Below are positions 1 through 10,184 of a stretch of 64,000 nt of DNA, in pieces; within the stretch, counting starts at the first letter, position 1; each line of letters starts with the position of its first letter. The notes under the pieces are model-generated. The model had not been told where the DNA came from. It saw only the letters and a program-made list of their open reading frames with translations, and ran no database searches. The position numbers were made by a program, and so were the translations under genes. This DNA is from Oegoconia quadripuncta (Eukaryota > Arthropoda > Insecta > Lepidoptera > Autostichidae), in the NCBI GenBank assembly GCA_949316235.1, contig OX438741.1, forward strand, positions 13,393,124 through 13,457,123. The letters run 5' to 3'.

Positions 1-19
1 ATATGATTAACGAAGAAAA

Positions 20-72
20 AACCTCCAATTTCATAGGTATAAGATGGGTCTTTACCTATGAAATTGGAGGTT
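20..72. repeat. Palindromic mariner-like terminal repeats
   Basis: A 19-bp arm (20-38) is repeated as its exact reverse complement at 54-72, with a 15-bp spacer. The core ACCTATGAAATTGG is the terminal-repeat core of the mariner at 28,521-29,997. Two opposed ends with no interior suggest a collapsed element or a foldback remnant of that family. Confidence 0.6.
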
Positions 73-361
73 GTTAAATGTTGGGACATTTCTGCATTAT
101 CACATCTTAACATCATATTGGCCTAAACTCGTTCACTGCTTGACAAAGGCCTCCTCTATAGATTATACGTTCCTAGCGGGATTCGAACTCGTGACCTTTT
201 GGTGTAAAATGTCATTCTACAGAACTTGCTATGAGAAAAGACGATCTCAGATCTCTCTCGTACCTACTTGTTTTTATTACCCGACTGCCCGAAAAGAGGG
301 GTGTAATAAGTTTGAACAAAATGTGTGTGTCTGTCTGTGGCACTGTAGCTCTTAAACGGAT
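73..361. other. No gene seen
   Basis: There is an open frame through this stretch, but it has no recognisable domain, and its 3' part (from about 295) is the start of a common noncoding repeat that continues at 362. I see no gene here. Confidence 0.5.
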
Positions 362-888
362 AAACCGATTTGGATGCATTTTTTTTACTCGAAAGCAGTT
401 TTTCTAGGCGTGGTTCTCAGATATGTTTTATTAAAATTGATTCAACCGTTTTGTTATAATCGCTTCTTTTATTGAGGATTTTCTAAGTATTAAATTTTAT
501 AATCGACCTGTTTGGTGTAGTGGTTAGCAACTCGAACCGCTTTACCAAAAGGTTGCGGGTTCGAATCCCGCTAGGGGCATATGTTTGTGTGGTAAATACT
601 TGACATGTGTACCCGAGTTATGGATGTTTTTCATTTGTAATAAGTATTTATTTACAAAAAAATGTATTTATGTAGTATATCAACCATCTAGTATTCACAA
701 CACAAGCCTATAGTTGCTTACTGTGGAACTAGGTGGCGCTGTAAATAAAACGATTTGGATGCAATTTTTTTACTCGAAAGTTCTAGGCGTGATTCTCAGA
801 TATGTTTTATTAAAATTGATTCAGCCGTGTTGTTATAATCGCTTCTTTTATTGGGGATTTTCTAAATTTTAAATTTTTATAATCACAT
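362..888. repeat. Direct repeat pair (about 140 bp) flanking a SINE
   Basis: Bases 362-503 and 748-888 are diverged direct copies of one sequence (shared runs include TCAGATATGTTTTATTAAAA and TATAATCGCTTCTTTTATTG). The SINE at 505-742 lies between them. A local duplication, or two insertions of one dispersed element, would both explain this. No coding potential was seen. Confidence 0.6.
505..742 (+). mobile_element. SINE family A, full-length copy
   Basis: A tRNA-derived head (about 507-579) has an A-box-like GGTGTAGTGGTTAG and a B box GGTTCGAATCC. It is followed by a shared body with CCCGAGTTATGGATG, CAACCATCT and an end near GGAACTAGATGGCGCTGT. At least six other copies occur in this window, on both strands. 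The tail rather than a simple poly-A, and the lack of a foldable complete tRNA, show a SINE and not a functional tRNA gene. Confidence 0.85.
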
Positions 889-1265
889 TTCTTGTAGGTC
901 GTTATAAACTGCTTTAGTATTATACATCCAAGTTTGAGTACGTCGTCAAGCACAAGTCTGTCCGGGTCTCTCTCATTACGATAATTTACGTCATCTACTT
1001 TTATAATTAGAAAGAGAAGAGTAATTTTCATTCGTAAGTAAAATTCATTACAAAGCGAATGCAAGCTAAAGTAATGGCGTAATTAAGCTTCAGTATAATG
1101 AAGTTTATGAAGAGGTTTTCTATATTTTTTCTAATAAACTACATTAGAGCCATTTTAACTTTTCCATGGTAACAGAAAAACTTCAAAAAAGATAGATAAA
1201 GCGTTTATTTGTATATTACAGAAACAAATACAAAAATATTCGACGCAACAATCATTTTGCTTGGT
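889..1265. other. Unassigned AT-rich sequence
   Basis: No gene, exon with clear splice sites, or repeat shared with the rest of the window was seen. Confidence 0.4.
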
Positions 1266-1268
1266 GTT

Positions 1269-1690
1269 GTTCTTTTTTCTTTTTTTTAATGCACAACGGG
1301 TTAGCACTTGACCTCAATCACACCTGATGTTAAAACATCTATTTTTTTAACCTAACTAACATTATCTTCAATGTAACATTTAGATATGGAAGAGCGGGCC
1401 CTCCTGGCACAAGTATACTTGTATACTTAATAGGAGATCCCAACCTTAGTCTATAGTTTATACCTACTAAAGTCGAAAATAAACTTTTTTCATTTTCATT
1501 TTTTCATTTTCAATCACAACAATGCTATTAACATTGCTGTTTGGAGGCAGATATAGATAAGATGTTGGCAGCCAGCCAGGCCCTACCACCAACCAAACCG
1601 AGCACTTAAGCATGTACCCCGCTAGGGATCGAACCCGCGACCTCCGAATCGTAAACCCAATGTTGTTTACATTAAGCCACGGAGGCGGTT
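1269..1690 (-). mobile_element. SINE family C, broken copy
   Basis: Read on the minus strand, 1690-1513 begins with the family C head (CCGCCTCCGTGGCTTAATGT), includes a B-box-like GGGTTCGATCC and continues into the body. Bases 1269-1340 carry the 3' end (GCACAACGGGTTAGCACTTG in plus orientation, next to a T run that is the A tail). The middle is disrupted. This copy keeps the tRNA-like segment that most other family C copies have lost. Confidence 0.75.
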
Positions 1691-2034
1691 TAAGAATCTT
1701 CCGCAGAAATGACATAAGTAATAGATTTAACAACTTTATGGTTCCTAGTTATGAAATGAGGATGTGAATTCCTGTTAAGTAACTTTACTTGAAAAATTCC
1801 TAGTTAGCAACTATAGTTGTGTAACAAGAATATTCAATACTTTTCAGCAGCTGATTACCAAACTCAGTTGCCATCGCGGCCGGAGAGCATTATTATACTT
1901 GGTAAATATTGTAATGAATGCTTGACATAATATGTTGATAATTAAATCATGAATAATATTTGCACGCTTGTATCTTGGCAGATTTTGCTGGGATTATGTA
2001 ATTTAATTACACTAGCTAATCTACTTTCTTCTTC
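1691..2034. other. Unassigned sequence
   Basis: No gene or repeat shared within the window was recognised. Confidence 0.4.
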
Positions 2035-2240
2035 AATTAATAAGAGCCATGCTCTTGTCGGTGGAGTAAAGACCATGTCTCTCTACTTTCCGCCCTCGTT
2101 TTAACCTCTTGGTACGACACGACATTCACCTTTTGTTTCACTTGGTCAAAGTAATTACGTCTAGGTCTTGCCCTTCCTCTCTTTCCTTCAATCTTTCCCT
2201 CAATTATATTCTTCAAAAAAATATCGTGTCGTATCGTATA
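2035..2240 (-). pseudogene. RTE-type LINE, C-terminal fragment
   Basis: The minus strand is open from 2240 to about 2037 and reads a C-terminal LINE segment with FLKNIIEGKIEGKRGRARPR, then DQVKQKVNVVSYQEVK, ending HRQEHGSY followed by a stop. The GKIEGKRGRGRPR...RQEHGS ending is, from family knowledge, typical of RTE-like LINEs of Lepidoptera. It is 5'-truncated, so it is dead. Shorter copies lie at 23,950-24,045, 26,440-26,545 and 30,000-30,085. Confidence 0.75.
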
Positions 2241-2289
2241 TAGCTAATGTACCTATATACCCAAAATCATTTGCGAATAAATTACTATT

Positions 2290-2480
2290 TCATTTCATTT
2301 GACAGAGACGTGTGTGTATGTCCAGTCTTTGCACGAATATATCTCAGTAATGCGTGGTCCCATTTGAATGCGGTTTTTATAGTATATAATATCTTTATGG
2401 CTTAGACACGTTCTAAGCCATAAAGATATATAGCTTTTAACACAGTTTTTTGGTGGATTTGGACGGACTTCCGAGGGTTT
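2290..2480. repeat. Dispersed repeat with a perfect 18-bp hairpin
   Basis: The sequence resembles 49,890-50,220 (phrases on a 'tctcag.aat.cgtggtc' theme). Inside it, 2389-2406 and 2412-2429 are perfect 18-bp inverted arms with a 5-base loop (CACGT). No coding potential was seen. Confidence 0.55.
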
Positions 2481-2502
2481 CCAACTTTTGTTTTTTTTTT
2501 AT

Positions 2503-2735
2503 ACAGGGTGAAATTGTATACATGTAATTTTACGTTTTTTTTTTTTTTTTTATGCACAACGGGTATGATATATTATAATATTATAACATTTATATATTAT
2601 AAAATTTTTGGAGTTGGGATGTCGTCAGCTGTTGCTATTCTACATGGTGTTTAATCCGTGTAATTTCTGTTTATTGGTGACTCGACTCCTGATTACGAAC
2701 AATTTTCCACTAGGCATCATAGACTAATTCGATTA
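2503..2735. repeat. MITE-like repeat with ACAGGGTGAAATTG end
   Basis: One end (TACAGGGTGAAATTG) is the inverse of the TTCAAATTCACCCTGTA ends at about 3,860, 8,637 and 34,160, and recurs at 13,617. The interior holds phrases about fraying 'gattacgaacaa' shared with the other copies. A short family C SINE tail (about 2538-2562) is embedded. This looks like a nonautonomous DNA element family, strongly decayed. Confidence 0.45.
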
Positions 2736-2789
2736 AACGGTGAAGGTAAACATCGTGAGGAAACTTGCATGCCTGAGAAATAAAAATTC

Positions 2790-2895
2790 TAAGACAAGTC
2801 CCCAACCCTCATTGGGGCAGCGTTGGACTATGGCCCCATACACCCTCATAACAGGGGAAGGCCTATATCCCTCCAGTGGGATGTTTACGGGCTGA
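2790..2895. repeat. Dispersed LINE 3'-end remnant
   Basis: The stretch 'ttggactatggcc ... gggaaggcctatatccctccagtggga' belongs to a common lepidopteran repeat of the type 'cactgctggacataggcctc'. Related pieces are at 36,262-36,310, 46,105-46,165, 45,470-45,540, 52,870-52,930 and 58,830-58,855. Confidence 0.5.
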
Positions 2896-2974
2896 GATGA
2901 TGATGGTGGTGATATAAAGTAAACAATTCTGAAACCACCTTTAGTTAAGGAAATGCAACAATTTTCGCTCCTAG

Positions 2975-3190
2975 ATACTTTTTTTTTATGATTGACTGGA
3001 TTCGCGTTTGACCACAATCTCACCTGATGGAAAGTGACGATGTGGTCGCAGATGAAGCACGCGATCCCAGTGAATGCCTACTCACTCTGCTCTTGAAGAT
3101 CCCAAGGTTGTAGGTTTCAGGAAAGACTGACGCCGGAAAGGAGTTCCATGCCTTGGCTGTTCGGATGATGAATGAAGAATCGAATACTTG
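2975..3190 (-). pseudogene. LINE 3' fragment (AWNSLPASVFP family)
   Basis: On the minus strand this reads the very C-terminus of a non-LTR element (SSFIIRTAKAWNS-type motif, then GIFKSRVNRHL) followed by an A-rich tail (the T run at 2981-2989). Copies of the same 3' end occur at 4,601-5,150 (minus), 11,006-11,312 (plus) and 48,570-48,690 (plus). It is 5'-truncated and frameshifted. Confidence 0.7.
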
Positions 3191-3204
3191 TACTCAATGA
3201 GGAG

Positions 3205-3320
3205 TAGAGACACCAGATCCCGCCTCCACACTCCTCCCACTGTAACTCCAATAAGCTAGGATCAACAGTGGTACTCGACACGGCGCCTACTGAAGGTAGA
3301 CGGTGCCCTACGTGACTCTA
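3205..3320. repeat. Dispersed repeat, copy 1 of 2
   Basis: Bases 3210-3310 match 48,180-48,290 closely (shared TAGGATCAACAGTGGTACTC and TACTGAAGGTAGACGGTGCC). The family is unknown to me; no coding frame is conserved between the two copies. Confidence 0.6.
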
Positions 3321-3584
3321 TTGCTAACTTGGACCCCAGTCTGTTTAAAGAAAGCAATTCATATTCATTTATTTCTTTGTGATACACAGGTACAATAATG
3401 ATGGTAAGAATATAAAGATAGCTGGATCACTGTGATCTACCAAATGGCATACAAAAAAAAATAAAACATAAATAAACAATTACAAGTCATAACATACATG
3501 GATTGTTAGTTTTGTTATGTAGGTATCACACAATTTACAACAAGTACAATTTGCCTGGAAATGCACCACACTCAACTTTTTACC
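3321..3584. other. Unassigned AT-rich sequence
   Basis: No gene was seen. Confidence 0.4.
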
Positions 3585-3865
3585 TATGATGGATCATCAA
3601 AACGAAATAAATTAATTAATAAATTATTAATTAATAATTAATAGGGTGTGTAAGTAGGGAAATAAGATTCCCCCTCGGCAAGTAGAGTCACCAGCCGAAT
3701 ATTGTTGGACTTCCATTCTAAAGATTGGTTTCAGAATGGTTTGCTTTGTGGATAATCGAAAATTTTTTGATCGAATTCGACTGTGATTCCTTGGGGAAAG
3801 TTGTTCGTAATCAAGATTGGCGTCACCAGTTAAAATGAAATTTCAAATTCACCCTGTATTTAGGC
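3585..3865. repeat. MITE-like repeat ending TTCACCCTGTAT
   Basis: The right half (3738-3863) is nearly the same as 34,045-34,163, including TTTTTGATCGAATTCGACT, GAAAGTTGTTCGTAATCAAG and the terminal CACCCTGTAT. This is the same family as 2503-2735 and 8470-8640. Confidence 0.55.
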
Positions 3866-4379
3866 TCAAACTCTGGGATCGGTTATTAGCCGTGTTTAAG
3901 TTGTTCTGAAGGTAATATTTAGCGTTTAACACACAGTTAGCTCGGCCTACCTAGTTGCCATAATCATTTCATTCATCGGGGAATTTTCTAAATGTTCCCA
4001 TTTATATTTATTACATGATAGAATCAAATGTGTTTGTCTAAACACAATCTCACGTACTACAATCTTATGTAACAATATTTTAATAACAAAGAAAAACTTA
4101 CATTGGTATGTAAAACACTGGGCCTGAACTAGGTATTCCTGTTTCAGGCGTAAAATAGCATAATAAAGCGGAGGGCAATAAATTATTCATTACAATACAA
4201 TTAAGTAATAGTACTTACTTACTAAAGGTGTCAGGAAGCAGACACTAAGTAAGCACTAAACCACAGGTATAGTGCGGGGGAACATAAAACCTAGGTAAAC
4301 ATCATTAGCCCTCACACAATATTAGAGATAGTGGGCGTATGGGACACACGGTTGTCTAGATTTGCAATGGTGGAAATAT
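3866..4379. other. Unassigned AT-rich sequence
   Basis: No gene or in-window repeat was recognised. Confidence 0.4.
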
Positions 4380-4485
4380 TTAAATAATGTATTGTTACGG
4401 CGTTTCTTGTCGCTTCTTCTCCATACGTTGTGAACGTGTGAACGTTGTGAAGCGATGTAGTTTAAAATATGCTGACTTTTTTTAT
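4380..4485 (+). repeat. LINE 3'-UTR fragment
   Basis: It matches the 3' UTR of the LINE at 40,163-40,745 (shared GTTTCTTGTCGCTTCTTCTCC and GTGAAGCGA.GTAGTTTAAA), so it is a short 5'-truncated copy. Confidence 0.55.
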
Positions 4486-4494
4486 GCACATTGA

Positions 4495-4600
4495 GTGTTT
4501 ATTTACAAAAAAAAATGTATCTGTATTGTAATATCAACCATCTGGTATCCATAATACAAAACTAGTTACATCGTGTGGAAATGGATGGCGCCGTGTGAAT
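4495..4600 (+). mobile_element. SINE family A, 3' fragment
   Basis: Only the family A tail is present (TATTTACAAAAAAAAATGTA, ATATCAACCATCTGGTATCC, then TGGATGGCGCCGTGTG). Confidence 0.65.
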
Positions 4601-5150
4601 GTTTTTTTTATGATTGACTGGATACGTGTTTGACCACAATCTCACCTGATGGAATGTGACGATGTGGTGGCAGTAAATGCCTATTCACTCTGCTCTTGAA
4701 GATCCCAAGGTTGTAGGATTTAGGAAAGACTGACGCCGGAAGGGATTTCCATGCCTTGGCTGTTCGGATGATGAATGAAGAGTCGAACTTCTTAGTGCGA
4801 ATGTTCGATATATTAACTATATACGGATGGAATTCCTCCTCACGCCTAGTAGTTCAAAGATGGAAGGGCGACGGTGAAATAAGATTTCGTAATTCCAACG
4901 CACACTCCCCGAAATGCATCCTGTAAAAGACTGAGAGACAGGCGTTTTTGCGACGGTGTTCAAGGCTCTGCAATTTAGCAGTGATCGAATGATCACTGAT
5001 CAGTTATAAGTCTGAAGGCACATCGTTCCACAGAATCAAGTGCAGCTAGTTGGTACTTGGGTGAATCATCCCAGACGTGACAGTAATATTCCATGCATCA
5101 GCGGACCTGGAGCCTGGTAAAGCACCAAAAGTTGTTTGATGTGCAAAGAC
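4601..5150 (-). pseudogene. LINE 3' fragment (AWNSLPASVFP family), longer copy
   Basis: The minus strand carries the same C-terminus as 2975-3190 (RTAKAWKSLPASVFPKSYN, GIFKSRVNRHL) with about 350 bp more upstream coding remnant, interrupted by stops. A T run at 4609-4615 marks its A tail. Confidence 0.65.
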
Positions 5151-5182
5151 ATTTATTATTATAATGAACATTTTTATATGAT

Positions 5183-5412
5183 TGACCTGGTTGATGTAGT
5201 GGTTAAAAATTGACTGCTATACCAAAAGGTCATGGGTTATATGTTTGTATGGTGAATACAGACATGTGTTCCCGAGTTATGGATGTTTTTCATTTATTTA
5301 TGTATTTATTTAGAAAAAAAAATGTATTTGTGTAGTTTATCAACCATCTGGTATCCATAATACAAGTCTAGTTGCTTAGTGTGGAACTAGATGGCACTGT
5401 GTGTATGTGCAA
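5183..5412 (+). mobile_element. SINE family A, degenerate copy
   Basis: The head is recognisable (GATGTAGTGGTTA, CTATACCAAAAGGTCA) but the B box is damaged. The body and GGAACTAGATGGCACTGTGTG end are clear. Confidence 0.7.
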
Positions 5413-5605
5413 AGTTATTTATTATTTATTATTATATTCTTTCATTAGTCTATTTAGTTTGCCCCAGTAGATCTACTCGCGCGCGTTGGAGCTTACTAAA
5501 TACAAAATTAATTTCAAATGAAAACAATTTATTCAAGTGCCACATAAAACCTACTTCCGTAGTTTACCTAATGGAACCATTACTTTCACACATTTATCTA
5601 CAACG

Positions 5606-5790
5606 ATTTTGACGAACGATTGATGTAGTGGATAGTGACCCTGTCAGCGAAACCAACGATTGCGGGTTTGAACCCCGCGAGAGGTAAATGTTATGAATAC
5701 GATTGATGTTTGTATAAAAAAAAATATATATTATCCCTTATCCATAATACAAGCTTTGCTTAGTTTGGGACTAGATGATTGGTGTCAATG
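5606..5790 (+). mobile_element. SINE family B
   Basis: A second tRNA-derived head: GATTGATGTAGTGGATAGTG (A box) and GCGGGTTTGAACCCCGC (B box), then a body ending CATAATACAAGCTTTGCTTA...GACTAGATGAT. Minus-strand copies are at 34,165-34,287 (head), 41,228-41,310 and 45,385-45,462 (tails). Confidence 0.7.
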
Positions 5791-6384
5791 TCCGAAATAT
5801 TTATGAATTTAAAATAACTCTTAAACTACCGTGGCACCCCGAGCCTCGTGCTCGTCATCCTTAGCACCCGTGTGTCAAGCTACAAATAGTTATAGTTTTA
5901 GTAGAACAGTAATAGCTTTACGGTGAGTAGGCGAGCCAGGATTCCCTAGAGTTAATTGTTTTGGTACTGGATATTTAGTGTAAGAGTCCGAACAAAAGAT
6001 ATATCAAAATTACTAATAAAGGAAAATAGGCAATATAATAACTATGGTGTAACTTCCTATAATCTTAAATTTCTTTGAACTGAAAATATCTTGGCAAAGA
6101 TGGTATAGTAGGATCCCTATCTTATGCTAACACACACACTACCATGTACACATTATTACACTCACACACCACCGGTGTGGTGGTGTATATGTGTACTAGT
6201 AAAGTAGATGGTTAGTATAATAGGAAGTTAAAAGCGTATCCTTACTGGACTATTAAATGAATTTCGACAGTATGTAGGATACTATAAGACAAGTCCCCCA
6301 AATCCAATTGCTGACCCAACATTTTTTCCACTCTTAAGTTACCCCATTAGTTATTCAACTAGCGTAAACAATTATTGTTCTGAG
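5791..6384. other. Unassigned sequence
   Basis: No gene was seen. A short CACAC/ACCGGTGTGGT imperfect palindrome occurs near 6,125-6,195 but has no evident role. Confidence 0.35.
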
Positions 6385-6470
6385 GCGGTCCCCGGAATGT
6401 GCCCGCGCCGGAATCGAACCCGCGACGGGTTGTGAATTACAATTCGCTGGAGACATTTAGTCCGCTTACA
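6385..6470 (-). repeat. tRNA-like SINE head
   Basis: On the minus strand there is a B-box-like GCGGGTTCGATTCCGGCG preceded by a divergent A-box region. It cannot be folded into a full cloverleaf by eye and is best read as a SINE head, not a tRNA gene. Confidence 0.4.
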
Positions 6471-6590
6471 CACAAGGAAAAGGACTGTCACTAGTTCTTT
6501 CCTTATAAGGCCCTATAAAATTGGGTGTTTTATACATGGTGATGAACATTTAGAAAACCCTGAAAGAAATCCCACGATAGGGTAAGTTCA

Positions 6591-6888
6591 CCACCGCCTC
6601 CGTGGCTCAATGTAAACATCATTGGGTTTACGTACATATTTAGTACTCTGTTTGGTTGGTGGTAGGGCATATTAAATGTCCGCCTGGCTAGCTACCACCA
6701 TCTTATCTAAATCTGCCGCCAAACAGCAATGTTAATAGCATTGTTGCGTTCCGGTTGACAGAAATAAGACAGCCAGTCCCCCAAATAAGATGGGGTGTCC
6801 GGGTCAGTACGCTGCCACCTTCGGCCTCATCTTCACTTAGCATCAGGTGTGATTGAGGGCAAGTACCAACCCGTTGTGCATAAAAAAA
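6591..6888 (+). mobile_element. SINE family C, nearly complete copy
   Basis: It starts CCGCCTCCGTGGCTCAATGT, passes through TTGGTTGGTGGTAGGGCAT, CGCCTGGCTAGCTACCACCA, and AGTACGCTGCCACCTTCGGC, and ends CCCGTTGTGCATAAAAAAAA. The B-box segment seen at 1,630-1,660 is missing (a deletion after GGGTTTACG). Confidence 0.8.
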
Positions 6889-7185
6889 AGATGACGTTCT
6901 ATCACGCCTTATTAACATTGCGATAAGGTTGACGTTCGCTTTTCGGCTTTCGATAACGTAATCATAATGAAAATTTTTTGGTCATGTCAGGGTACGCTCG
7001 ACTTAACATCCGAGTATCTGATAAGAGCTATCAGCTAATATGGTGCATGAATGAATAGCTTTATCTAGTATATTATTTGTGGATCTAATTCCAAATGTTT
7101 CACATTACTCGACATAGGACGTCTCAGAGCGTGTCAATTCCAATGAATGCCAGCCGCCTTGATCAGATCGTTGCACCAACTATCT

Positions 7186-7705
7186 GGCCCCTATTTTACC
7201 AAGTTGACAGGTGCCACAATTGTCAAAAAAATATATTCGACACTGGTTTTACTAATTCGAAATTTTTCCTTAAACGCTAATTCAGTAATGTCAAAGGAGA
7301 AATTTATTCGTTCTCTATATATTCTCCTATATGCGAACTCACCTAAATCACTATCACTGTCACTACTGCTGCTTTCACGGAGAGCCATTTTGTAATTAAC
7401 AACGAAAACACTACAATAAATTGTCACGCTAGCCTGACACAGCCTCGATCTCATGTCAACAATTACCGACAAATCTACAAATATGTCGAGTTCAAAAAAT
7501 GATTCTTGTTTCACAACATAATTGTCATTTGATTGAGATAAGGACATTTGTCACAAAATGCCTGTCATGTTTATAAGCTTTTCTATACGAAATAATTTAC
7601 AAAATTGTCATTTGTCACCTGTCCGTTGACAATTGTCAGCGACATATGTCGAATTGTCAGCCGACATATGTCGCTGACAATTGTCAACTTGGTGAAATAG
7701 GGGCC
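7186..7705 (-). mobile_element. PIF/Harbinger-like deletion derivative
   Basis: The 520-bp insert begins GGCCCCTATTTTACCAAGTT and ends with the matching inverse (23 of 24 terminal bases agree). It interrupts a LINE fragment whose empty site is visible at 14.5 kb. It retains only the N-terminal part of a transposase on the minus strand. Near the right end, 7626-7651 and 7662-7687 form a perfect 26-bp inverted repeat rich in TGTC/GACA, likely a transposase-binding structure. I could not find a clear 3-bp target duplication. Confidence 0.7.
7191..7388 (-). pseudogene. Harbinger-like transposase, N-terminal remnant
   Basis: An ATG at 7388 opens a frame with an acidic-serine start (SSSSDSDSD), then FAYRRIYRERINF and KEKFRISKTSVEYIF. 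The pattern 'RR.YRER.N......F...FR.SK..V' is the N-terminal signature of HARBI1-like transposases. The frame runs into the terminal repeat after about 58 codons, so the DDE nuclease domain is absent. Confidence 0.65.
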
Positions 7706-7815
7706 TGGTGGTCTCATGCTAAGTTTGGCAACACGCAGTCTCCATTGTGGAACTCGATTTCCCCGACGGCCATCGGATGTGTCACTTTAGTGATGAATGA
7801 GACAGCCCAATTATA

Positions 7816-8469
7816 ATCTTTTTTGTAATGTTTTGTGGACTAATACTTTCGTTTTGTAAAACAGTGTTTGCAATGAGCCACAGATAAAAATAACTCTGTT
7901 ATCCCTCGTGGTAATATATGCTTCCGTTCTACAGCGCTGAGCTGGAAGCGATAATTGATAAAGTTGCCGAACTTTGACACAATACAAATAGAAACTTGTA
8001 AGTGACAAGTTTCGCGTAACTACTTCACGTAGTCACTTGGCTTAGCCACTTTAATAGCCATTGTAGATTAACATGTCAGACTCCATTATTATGGTGATAT
8101 TATGCCGATTGGTGTAGGCAGTGGACCCTATCTTCGAAACCCATAATTTCTTTTGTGTTTCGAATCATGGCGTGAATTTACTTTATCGCAGGATGACAAG
8201 TAATTTAGGTGTGAATAGAATAGAATAACTTTATTCGCTGACAGAAATACAAGGTACACAGATACAATTCACAACAAGCAATAAAAGTACAAAAAGCCAG
8301 ACGATTTTATAATTTATGTGCGCCCTGTACCAGGCAAACGAATTGGATCTGACTCAGCATAAAGTTGCAGGCAGACCCCACAACGCTGATAATTCTGCCA
8401 GAACCAAAGTGTGGAAGCTGTACAGACAGACAGTTTTCAATTTATTTAAAATATGTCTGCTGGCAATTT
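7816..8469. other. Unassigned sequence
   Basis: No gene was seen. Around 8,216-8,300 the phrase AATAACTTTATTCGCTGACA looks like the reversed 3' end (AATAAAGTTATT) of a retroposed sequence. Confidence 0.35.
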
Positions 8470-8640
8470 ATTATGAAATCGTATACAGTGTGAAATTTGA
8501 TTCGTGTAATTCCTGTTTATTGTGTTTCCACTAGGAACCATAGCCGTATTCAGCGGAAAAATATTGGACTCCATTCTAAAGGTGGTTTCAAAATGTTTTT
8601 AATTTTTTTTTTTTTCATTTTCAAATTCACCCTGTATAAG
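8470..8640. repeat. MITE-like repeat ending TTCACCCTGTATA
   Basis: The ends (GTGTGAAATTTGATTCGTGTAA at left, TTCAAATTCACCCTGTATAA at right) are inverse to one another, matching the family at 2,503 and 3,585. Confidence 0.5.
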
Positions 8641-8740
8641 GTGTAACTAAAATATAGGGTCTAACAAAATTAACCCGACAAACTTTGGCAATTGCACGTA
8701 CATGGCAATAAAATAATAATATATTCATTAAAAAACTAAC
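8640..8740. repeat. Dispersed repeat shared with 43,440-43,525
   Basis: Both copies contain TTAACCCGACAAACTTTGGC (one mismatch), GGCAATTGCACGTACATG and GACAATAAAATAA-type sequence, each directly after CCCTGTATAAGG. This is probably part of a larger DNA element. Confidence 0.55.
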
Positions 8741-8976
8741 CTTAAAAATTTTGTTTCCGATAAATAAAAAATGTAAGTGCAAATAAGGACCGAGTCGTCA
8801 ACGTGACAAAATGTCCAGTGGACGAATTATTTAATGGTCATAAAGTACGAGTGTCAAAACGTATAAAACGAAATAGCCGCAATGTTTTGGTGACAAATAA
8901 TGTCATTGCGAGTTAGAACGTGTATATGACAAAATGTCCAAACGTTGTAATTATTGCAGTAAGAATTTGAATAAGT

Positions 8977-9225
8977 ACCTGTTTGGTGTAGTGGTTAGCA
9001 ACTCTGACCACTATACAAAAAGGTTGCGGGTTCGAATCCCGCTAGGCGCATATGTCTGTGTGATGAATACGGACATGTGTAGGTACCCGAGTTACGCATG
9101 TTTCCATTTATAATAAGTATTAATTTACAAAAAACAATATTTATGTAGTATATCAACCATCTGGTATCCACAACACAAGCCTATAGTTGCTTACTGTACG
9201 GAACTAGATGGCGCTGTGTGTATGC
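8977..9225 (+). mobile_element. SINE family A, full-length copy
   Basis: Intact A box (GGTGTAGTGGTTAGCAACTC), B box (GGGTTCGAATCCCGC) and the family body through GGAACTAGATGGCGCTGTGTG. Confidence 0.85.
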
Positions 9226-9429
9226 CTAAGGATATTTATTTACAACCAAAATTTATTACTTAACGTGCAAATGACAAAATAAGTGTATCTCCGAAACTAA
9301 ATGTAAGAACGTGTTATCCCTATAGCCTCGGAAAAACGAATAACAGCGATTTTCTTGAAACATTTAATAAAGTGTTGTAAATGTATTAACAATTGCTGAA
9401 CCGTGTGACACATAGACAACCGCTATAGG

Positions 9430-9590
9430 CAAATGCACAAACACGCAAAACACAAATTCACATACACGCAATACACAAATGCACACACGGAATCACAAAA
9501 TTGCACACGCGCAATCACAAAATTGCACACGCGCAATCACAAAATTGCACACGCGCAATCACAAATTCACACACGCAATACACAAATGCA
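9430..9590. repeat. 22-bp minisatellite
   Basis: Units beginning GCACACGCGCAATCACAAAA follow one another at 9481, 9503, 9525 and 9547 (22, 22, 22, 21 bp), with degenerate units on both sides. There are no spacers, so it is a simple tandem array and not a CRISPR. Confidence 0.85.
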
Positions 9591-9659
9591 AAATTATACA
9601 ATAATTATTTCCATTGTCTCTTTTTTACTTTTTTATCAATGCTTAACTTTTCTTTTTTT

Positions 9660-10180
9660 GTTTTAGTAAACCGTAGGGTGGAGACCTGGTTACCTGAGAC
9701 ACAGGCTTCCCTAGTTCAGGCACAAGTCTCCACATAGAAATAGTCCCTAGCTATATTTAGAAATGATTGATATCAAATGAAAGGGCTTGTTGTGAGGGTC
9801 TCGGTTCATTAAATATATATTTAAACACCGCAATCATTCTTCAATCGAACTGTTAGTTGACCTACAAGTTGCCAGCAAAATATACATTTTCTCTCAATAT
9901 TTCCAACATTAAAGCGTCTCTGTGATGTACCTATACGAAGTCACACTTTGACACTCCCCGAACCAAATAAGTTTTGAGCAAATAGCTTTGTAAATATGCT
10001 TCAGTAGACAACATCGAATATTACTTTAGACATTGAAGAACGAATTCCGATAGAAGATTATATTAGTTTAATAATATAGACCCTGCAGAAATATACTTAC
10101 CTACTCAACGTTTTACAGTAGATAATGTTACGGTTAGTACGATTAATTGTAATTATTCATACCAACTAACACACAGGTAA
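9660..10180. other. Unassigned sequence
   Basis: A short imperfect inverted repeat near 9,670-9,740 (GTGGAGACCTGG...CACAAGTCTCCAC) is the only structure noted. No gene was seen. Confidence 0.4.
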
Positions 10181-10184
10181 TCAT

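Larger units (their letters stand above)
7080..7815 (-). pseudogene. RTE-like LINE 3' fragment split by a Harbinger-like element
   Basis: Bases 7080-7185 plus 7706-7800 are the reverse complement of 14,425-14,640, interrupted by 7,186-7,705. In the sense direction the 14.4-kb copy reads a degenerate ending with QWRLRVAKLSMRPP and SDLIKAAGIHWNW, which resembles the 'RPPTRWSDDL.K.AG..W' ending of RTE-like LINEs. Confidence 0.6.

Noticed and set aside
505..590. Functional tRNA gene at SINE heads (here and at 8,980, 31,090, 34,790, 41,180)
   Set aside because: A and B boxes are present but no full cloverleaf or acceptor pairing is visible, and each is followed by the same SINE body.
9430..9590. 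Regular 22-bp repeats that might suggest a CRISPR array
   Set aside because: Units are contiguous with no unique spacers, in animal DNA; it is a minisatellite.
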